NCBI GenBank assembly: GCA_021151805.1
Contig: JAGKWN010000125.1
Coordinates: 1-11,032, forward strand
Reading direction: 5' to 3'
DNA length: 11,032 bases
From: Cytophagaceae bacterium
GTDB taxonomy: Bacteria; Bacteroidota; Bacteroidia; Cytophagales; Cytophagaceae
A program made the translations under genes and the position numbers. Below the pieces are notes generated by a model. That model was not told where the DNA came from. It ran no database searches and saw only the letters and a list, made by a program, of their open reading frames with translations. Of this stretch, positions 7,659 through 11,032 are shown one piece after another (positions within the stretch are counted from its first letter, which is position 1; every line of letters starts with the position of its first letter).

Positions 7659-7701
7659 AAAAAACGTCCGGCTTCTTAGTTTACTAAGCGTCCGGACGTT
7701 T
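7659..7701 (-). terminator. Strong rho-independent terminator between HPF and AraC genes
   Basis: AAACGTCCGG (7662-7671) and CCGGACGTTT (7692-7701) form a 10-bp perfect stem. Above a 3-by-3 internal loop, CTTAG (7675-7679) and CTAAG (7684-7688) add five pairs closing a four-base loop. On the minus strand the hairpin is followed directly by TTTTTT. It begins 20 bases after the HPF-like stop codon and ends about 20 bases before the AraC start, so it should end the HPF transcript. The flanking T/A runs could also let it act weakly in the other direction. Confidence 0.82.
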
Positions 7702-7720
7702 CGATCTTGCTCATCATTTT

Positions 7721-8035
7721 TTAGTAACTACGGAGTTTTTCAAATGTTCTGTCTAGTGTGCTTACTAATTTATCAATAGCACCGCTTACAGATGCTTCAA
7801 CGGTATCAGCGTTATGGGTAACTGCTATCGGTTTCAGTCCTTCTACGCGGGCTTCCAGCATGCAACGCTTATCGTTTCCCCCGCTTTTGCTACTGTTCTC
7901 ATCCGAAAGGTGTACTTCAATACGCGTAATGTTCTCACTAAAACGATCTAAAGAATCAGAGATCATGGAACTCATGTAGCTAGCAGTACGATCATTACCA
8001 GCTATGTTTTTGTCTGTGTTGAATTGAATAGTCAT
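7721..8035 (-). CDS. HPF/RaiA-family ribosome hibernation factor
   Basis: A 104-residue protein of the sigma-54 modulation / ribosome-associated inhibitor family (short HPF type). It starts with the strand MTIQFNTDKNIAGNDR, followed by helix 1 (about 15-34). The central IEVHLSDENSSKSGGNDKRCMLEARVEGLKPIAV (39-72) contains the family's HLSDE and KRCMLEAR cores. The C-terminal amphipathic helix follows (about 80-102), with the usual AIDKL/LDRTF spacing. These proteins bind the 30S decoding and tRNA path and keep ribosomes inactive during starvation; the short form is usually about 95-115 residues, which matches. A promoter candidate sits just upstream (8058-8089) and a strong terminator follows, so it looks monocistronic. 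Whether it promotes 100S dimers or blocks 70S cannot be read from sequence. Confidence 0.9.
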   Translation of the reverse strand: MTIQFNTDKNIAGNDRTASYMSSMISDSLDRFSENITRIEVHLSDENSSKSGGNDKRCMLEARVEGLKPIAVTHNADTVEASVSGAIDKLVSTLDRTFEKLRSY

Positions 8036-8057
8036 CGTATTGAAAATTTGGTTAATC

Positions 8058-8089
8058 TAAATGTAATCTATACTTGTTTTACGGGACAA
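8058..8089 (-). promoter_or_regulatory. Bacteroidota-type promoter candidate for the HPF gene
   Basis: On the minus strand TTG (8087-8089) is followed after 21 bases by TACATTTA (8058-8065), seven of eight positions matching the Bacteroidota -7 element TAnnTTTG. The -7 box is 22 bases upstream of the ATG at 8035, leaving a short leader. Spacing suits the TTG-N19-23-TAnnTTTG consensus. In AT-rich DNA such matches are common, so this rests mainly on its position and spacing. Confidence 0.5.
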
Positions 8090-8161
8090 ATAAGCCTGCG
8101 GTTGTCTGTTTGAATGGAAATTATTGACAAAATACATTCTTTGTTTTGAATGCGCCCCGGC

Positions 8162-8308
8162 TTACTTTTTAACCTTTTTGATCTGAAGCTCCGGGTCATC
8201 TTTATGAGGCTTTTTCTTATTAAAATCCTCATTGGTTTTCGCTTCACTCAGGGAGCCTTTACCGGCAACCGGCTTGGATGATGTTTTTAAATTTTTAATT
8301 GTAGCCAT
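8162..8308 (-). CDS. 48-residue lysine-rich microprotein, function unknown
   Basis: An uninterrupted 49-codon frame from ATG (8306-8308) to TAA (8162-8164), with no membrane helix or signal peptide. The product has 13 lysines against six acidic residues, is polar and probably disordered, and contains the blocks NLKTSSKPVAGKGSL and NKKKPHKDDPELQIKKVKK. The codon choices look like those of the neighbouring genes, which favours a real gene over a chance frame. I do not recognise a family. The strong positive charge, and its place between the HPF gene and a divergent outer membrane gene, suggest binding to nucleic acid, ribosomes or a polyanionic surface, but that is inference. It is 126 bases upstream of the HPF gene on the same strand and could share a starvation or stress context with it. 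No promoter can be called confidently. Confidence 0.62.
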   Translation of the reverse strand: MATIKNLKTSSKPVAGKGSLSEAKTNEDFNKKKPHKDDPELQIKKVKK

Positions 8309-8484
8309 AGAAAGTATTGTTTGGTTGATTTATCTAATATGCTACTTTCTCCGAATAAACAAAAACACAAACATCCTGAATATGTGATTCATATAAGCTT
8401 TTTTGGAAATCGTGTAAATTTCACCCATAAGACAAAATATTTATTTACCTTGTATATATTCATTACGTATTGGCTAATCATAGA
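8309..8484. other. Divergent intergenic region (176 bp), AT-rich
   Basis: This gap lies between the lysine-rich microprotein on the minus strand and the Omp85-like gene on the plus strand, and should hold both promoters. I see a 15-bp dyad ATATG-N5-CATAT at 8380-8394 and several T-rich tracts, but no Bacteroidota TTG / TAnnTTTG pair with good spacing on either strand. A TTG at 8470-8472 allows a longer ORF for the plus-strand gene, but ATG 8485 is preferred. Confidence 0.4.
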
Positions 8485-9705
8485 ATGAATTTTATTTCCC
8501 CCGGTCTATTAAAAGCTTTTTTTATTTTATTCGCATACGTATGCACGCTGCACATAAGCACCGGACAGGATTCTACACATGTTAAAAAAGACAGCATCGC
8601 GCAAACAGATATTATAGAAGTAGTGTTCAAAAAACATTACGAAAAACAATCCATTAAAATTAAAAAAAATCAAAAAGTATATTTCACGCTGTTTCCTGCG
8701 GTAGGCTATACACCGGCAACAAGCCTGGCTGGCGTGCTGGCAGCGAACGTTGTTTTTTTTACCGGCGATCCTAAAACTACCTATGCTTCTGTAATGGCAA
8801 CCAGCGCAGCTTACACTGCCAACAAACAATTCGTATTCCCTATCCGGTCAAACATCTGGCTAAAAAATAATTCATGGAACCTGATCGGCGACTGGCGGTT
8901 CATGAAATACCCGCAAAATACGTATGGTCTGGGCGGGGCAACGGAAAAAACAGATGCGAATTTAATTGATTACAGTTACATACGTTTCTATCAGTCTGCC
9001 TTACGGAATGTGTATTCCAAGCTATACGTTGGTGGCGGTGTAAACTTTGATTACTTCTACAACATCAAAGAAAACTGGAACGGATCTGAACCGAGTGATT
9101 TTGATACCTATGGCGTGGGTACCGGTTCCTCGTCTATTTCAGAAGGATTTAATCTCCAGTGTTTATGGGATAACCGGAAAAACACGATCAATCCGGAAAA
9201 AGGCAGCTACGTAAATTTTGTATACCGCTTCTACCCTTCGTTCATGGGCAATACTACTCCGTGGGCTTCCATTTATGCAGACTTCAGAAAGTACATCAAC
9301 TTACCATCAAAAGGAAAAAACATCTTAGGCTTCTGGCTCTTTTACTGGGGTGCTCCACAAGGCACTGCTCCTTATCTGTTGTTGCCGAGTAATGGTTGGG
9401 ATACATACACCAACACCGCACGCGGTTATGTACAGGGAAGATTCAGAAGCATCAACATGCTGTATTCAGAAGTGGAATACCGTTACCGGATCACAAAAAA
9501 TGGGTTGCTGGGCGGAGTCTTTTTTGTAAATGCTGCGACTTATTCTGAACCCGGCGATGGAAAATATAAATATGTATACCCAGCTATAGGCACAGGTTTA
9601 CGTGTTAAACTCAATAAAGACTCCAATACAAATCTGCTAATTGATTTTGCTTTCGGTCTGAAACAATCCAATGGCTTTTACCTGGATGTAGGTGAGATTT
9701 TCTAA
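8485..9705 (+). CDS. Omp85/BamA-like outer membrane barrel without POTRA domains
   Basis: The reading frame is open from TTG 8470, but I choose ATG 8485 (406 residues), because there the signal peptide begins cleanly: MNFISPGLLKAFFILFAYVC followed by the probable cleavage before Gln28. The rest is a transmembrane beta barrel of the bacterial surface antigen (PF01103) type. Two landmarks stand out: DNRKNTINPEKGSYV at 229-243, the family's strand-turn before a barrel strand, and RGYVQGRFRS starting at 313, equivalent to the inward VRGF/Y-type loop-6 motif. The C-terminus is VGEIF with a final Phe, as for BAM-inserted outer membrane proteins. POTRA domains are absent; only a ~50-residue lysine-rich periplasmic stretch precedes the barrel. 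It should sit in the outer membrane, where it may transport or anchor something; the partner is not known. It ends 21 bases before the convergent HEAT gene. Confidence 0.82.
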   Translation: MNFISPGLLKAFFILFAYVCTLHISTGQDSTHVKKDSIAQTDIIEVVFKKHYEKQSIKIKKNQKVYFTLFPAVGYTPATSLAGVLAANVVFFTGDPKTTYASVMATSAAYTANKQFVFPIRSNIWLKNNSWNLIGDWRFMKYPQNTYGLGGATEKTDANLIDYSYIRFYQSALRNVYSKLYVGGGVNFDYFYNIKENWNGSEPSDFDTYGVGTGSSSISEGFNLQCLWDNRKNTINPEKGSYVNFVYRFYPSFMGNTTPWASIYADFRKYINLPSKGKNILGFWLFYWGAPQGTAPYLLLPSNGWDTYTNTARGYVQGRFRSINMLYSEVEYRYRITKNGLLGGVFFVNAATYSEPGDGKYKYVYPAIGTGLRVKLNKDSNTNLLIDFAFGLKQSNGFYLDVGEIF

Positions 9706-9726
9706 CATCAATTACAACGAATAAAC

Positions 9727-10455
9727 TTATCGCCTGTTCTCTTTTTTAATCCTTTCAATGACCTGTTCAATAGAATATCTCAGAAAAGAGTCGCGGGTCT
9801 TTTTATGTGCAGCTTCCAGAATTGGAATGCAGGCAAAGGTACCAACCGTTTCCAACGGTGTACAGATCATTGTTTTCAAATGACTGTCTTTGGCAGCTGT
9901 AAACAATTCAAGCAATAAAGGTTCTACTTCACGATCATTTGTTTTGGCAAGAGCGAGGATTGCATTCGTCTTCAGATCCAGTGATCTTTTTTTTGCCAGT
10001 TGTTTGATAGGTTCTATATTCAGCGTGTAATTTGTTTTATCCATATTACCTATCCCAATCAGAATGGAGCTTTTGCATTGAATGTCATTTTCACTTTCAA
10101 GATGTTTCATCAGCAAATTAAACAAATGGTGATCCGTCCGGTTTCTGCATAAATGTCCCAGACAAAAGAAAATAGTATCTTTCTTTGCTTCATATGAAGG
10201 AGTCTCAAGTAAGTGCAGCAATTCAGCCTTCTCCTCATCGGTATGCAGGGTTTCAGCTCTCCTATAAGCATACCAAGAAACATCATCGGTACCGCTTATT
10301 TCTGTTCTTCTTTTTCTTTCCAACAAAGGTGAATAAATAGCATCTGAAACCATTGTATTCACAAGGAATACCATATTATTCATCTTCAGATCGCCCTCAA
10401 GTTTTAACCGGGCTTCCTCAAGTTTTTTTTCTGTACTCTTAAAGATATTGAACAT
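9727..10455 (-). CDS. HEAT-repeat-like helical protein, function unknown
   Basis: A 242-residue soluble protein with no signal peptide or membrane helix. The first ~25 residues are a charged coiled-coil-like helix (KSTEKKLEEARLKLEGDL). From about 85 to 237 it is a series of paired helices about 35 residues apart: DTIFFCLGHLCRN at 93-105, CKSSILIGIGNM at 127-138, LKTNAILALAKTND at 161-174, HLKTMICTPLETVGTFACIP at 192-211, and the closing FLRYSIEQVIERIKKE. The pattern suits HEAT-like or PBS-lyase repeats, which act as binding scaffolds. No catalytic motif is seen. It sits between the convergent Omp85 gene and the frameshifted glycosyltransferase, with 170 bases of leader. What it binds cannot be read from the sequence; I do not recognise a named family. 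Confidence 0.65.
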   Translation of the reverse strand: MFNIFKSTEKKLEEARLKLEGDLKMNNMVFLVNTMVSDAIYSPLLERKRRTEISGTDDVSWYAYRRAETLHTDEEKAELLHLLETPSYEAKKDTIFFCLGHLCRNRTDHHLFNLLMKHLESENDIQCKSSILIGIGNMDKTNYTLNIEPIKQLAKKRSLDLKTNAILALAKTNDREVEPLLLELFTAAKDSHLKTMICTPLETVGTFACIPILEAAHKKTRDSFLRYSIEQVIERIKKENRR

Positions 10456-10595
10456 GAAAAGTAAGAGATAATAAAGGTTTATGCTGAATATCTATTTTTG
10501 AATTGAAAAAACAAAATCCATATATGCGGCAATAAAACGTCCGCGATTTAAAAGGGTATTTTTATATAAGAATTCTATAGAAAAATTTGAAACAG

Positions 10596-10616
10596 GTTAT
10601 GTAGCTACTACATAGC
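10596..10616 (-). terminator. Hairpin after the glycosyltransferase stop codon
   Basis: TATGTAG (10598-10604) and CTACATA (10608-10614) pair perfectly around a three-base loop, with one more G-C closing pair (10596 and 10616). It lies about 10 bases past the stop codon of the GT61 fragment. On the minus strand it is followed by CTGTTTCAAATTTTT, a broken T run, so termination may be weak. The stem is also compatible with a small RNA element in the 170-base gap. Confidence 0.42.
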
Positions 10617-10625
10617 ATACTTTTC

Positions 10626-11032
10626 TTATTTGTACATAATTGCTGAAAGTTTTTTTTCAAATAAGACTAAATCCAGCGTGTATTCATGACTTTCAACAGC
10701 ATAATATTCCAATTGCTTCATTTCACTTAGCATGTGAAAATAAGTTCTGGTAGCTTTACGTCCAGTTATAAAAATACCATCTAAATAACATGGAGACACA
10801 CAATCTTTATCAACGATTTCAAAAACTATGGCAGAGTCGGAACAGAATAATACATTTGTCAGCCCTGCACCATGAAAACCAATAATTATTTTGGCATGAT
10901 GAAACATTGAAACCTGTTCCTGTAAGGAAAAGTTTTCCAGATTTAAATAGTAAACTTATAGTCAACTAATAATTCCTGTAGCCCTTCTTCATTATTCAAC
11001 CTTCTATTTGATCGGTTTATATATATATATAT
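10626..11032 (-). pseudogene. GT61-family glycosyltransferase C-terminus, frameshifted and cut by window edge
   Basis: About 135 residues of the C-terminal half of a glycosyltransferase family 61 protein (DUF563-type), whose start lies beyond position 11032. One frame runs 11032-10946 and reads INRSNRRLNNEEGLQELLVD then YKFTI before TAA (10943-10945). The next frame (10946-10629) reads LNLENFSLQEQV, then the motif AKIIIGFHGAGLTNVLFCS, then IVFEIVD, and ends at 10626. Together they give the usual order: Arg-rich strand, NEE, FxxxxLE, SxxEQVxxF, AxIIxxHGAGLTN, ExV. The two halves are joined only by a -1 shift at 10943-10949, so the gene is broken or the assembly has a one-base error. GT61 enzymes transfer sugars such as xylose or GlcNAc onto glycans or proteins. 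An in-frame Met at 10907 makes only a 93-residue fragment, lacking the donor-binding N-terminal part. Confidence 0.68.

Noticed and set aside
7702..7714. 13-base identity with the FMN reductase start (5561-5573, reading ATGAGCAAGATCG on the minus strand).
   Set aside because: One such match is about what chance gives in 11 kb on both strands; no homology extends to either side, and the frame it opens has only 12 codons.
8380..8394. ATATG-N5-CATAT dyad in the divergent region as an operator.
   Set aside because: Only five pairs in AT-rich DNA; no second copy near a gene start, so it cannot be told from chance.
8527..8829. 100-codon antisense frame inside the Omp85 gene, and similar frames inside the beta-helix, MDR and AraC genes.
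   Set aside because: They overlap strongly supported genes, have no recognisable domain, and their residue mix (Cys, Arg and His rich) is that of antisense shadows.
10941..10951. Programmed -1 frameshift site in the glycosyltransferase (TTTAAAT at 10941-10947).
   Set aside because: The heptamer's slippery phase is in the downstream frame, not the upstream one; upstream codons are ATT then TAA, which does not allow standard tandem slippage. A mutation or sequence error is simpler.

Overview
The window looks like chromosomal DNA from a Bacteroidota member, most likely a Cytophaga-like gliding or polysaccharide-degrading bacterium. The grounds are a C-terminal type IX secretion (T9SS) sorting domain on a large secreted protein, a POTRA-less surface-antigen outer membrane protein, membrane-anchored and soluble AraC regulators, genes without clear Shine-Dalgarno sequences, a promoter candidate of the Bacteroidota TTG / TAnnTTTG type, and AT-rich intergenic DNA. 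The genus is inferred from style only. There are no tRNAs, rRNAs, insertion sequences, CRISPR arrays or phage genes. No gene-free stretch exceeds 300 bases; the longest (812-1039) holds a small broken ORF.

Layout, left to right. Almost everything reads on the minus strand. 14-811 is a lipoprotein alpha/beta hydrolase. 851-943 is a 30-codon ORF that looks like an internally deleted VOC (glyoxalase-fold) gene. 1040-3781 is a 913-residue secreted parallel beta-helix protein with a carbohydrate-binding-like module and a T9SS tail. 3878-4972 is a membrane-spanning AraC regulator with a periplasmic beta-rich domain, directly upstream of the beta-helix gene. 5013-5573 is an NADPH-dependent FMN reductase. 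5722-6699 is a zinc-less medium-chain quinone oxidoreductase, followed by a terminator, and 6770-7639 is a soluble AraC regulator directly upstream of it. A strong hairpin terminator (7659-7701) separates these from 7721-8035, a ribosome-hibernation (HPF/RaiA) protein with its own promoter candidate. 8162-8308 is an uncatalogued 48-residue lysine-rich protein. 8485-9705 is the only plus-strand gene, an Omp85/BamA-type barrel. It converges on 9727-10455, a HEAT-repeat-like protein. 10626-11032 is the C-terminal end of a GT61-type glycosyltransferase, split by a frameshift and cut by the window edge.

How the genes may work together (inference). The tethered AraC regulator and the beta-helix protein look like a sensor-plus-effector pair: an external ligand, perhaps a glycan, is sensed in the periplasm, and the C-terminal DNA-binding domain drives a T9SS-exported glycan-acting protein. 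The soluble AraC regulator and the quinone oxidoreductase form a second regulator-target pair, with the FMN reductase next to it giving a small redox theme. The other genes (HPF, lysine-rich protein, Omp85 barrel, HEAT protein, glycosyltransferase) show no obvious shared pathway. The most unusual element is the membrane-tethered AraC sensor beside its presumed secreted target; the other curiosities are the collapsed VOC ORF, the lysine-rich microprotein and the frameshifted glycosyltransferase carrying a TA repeat.
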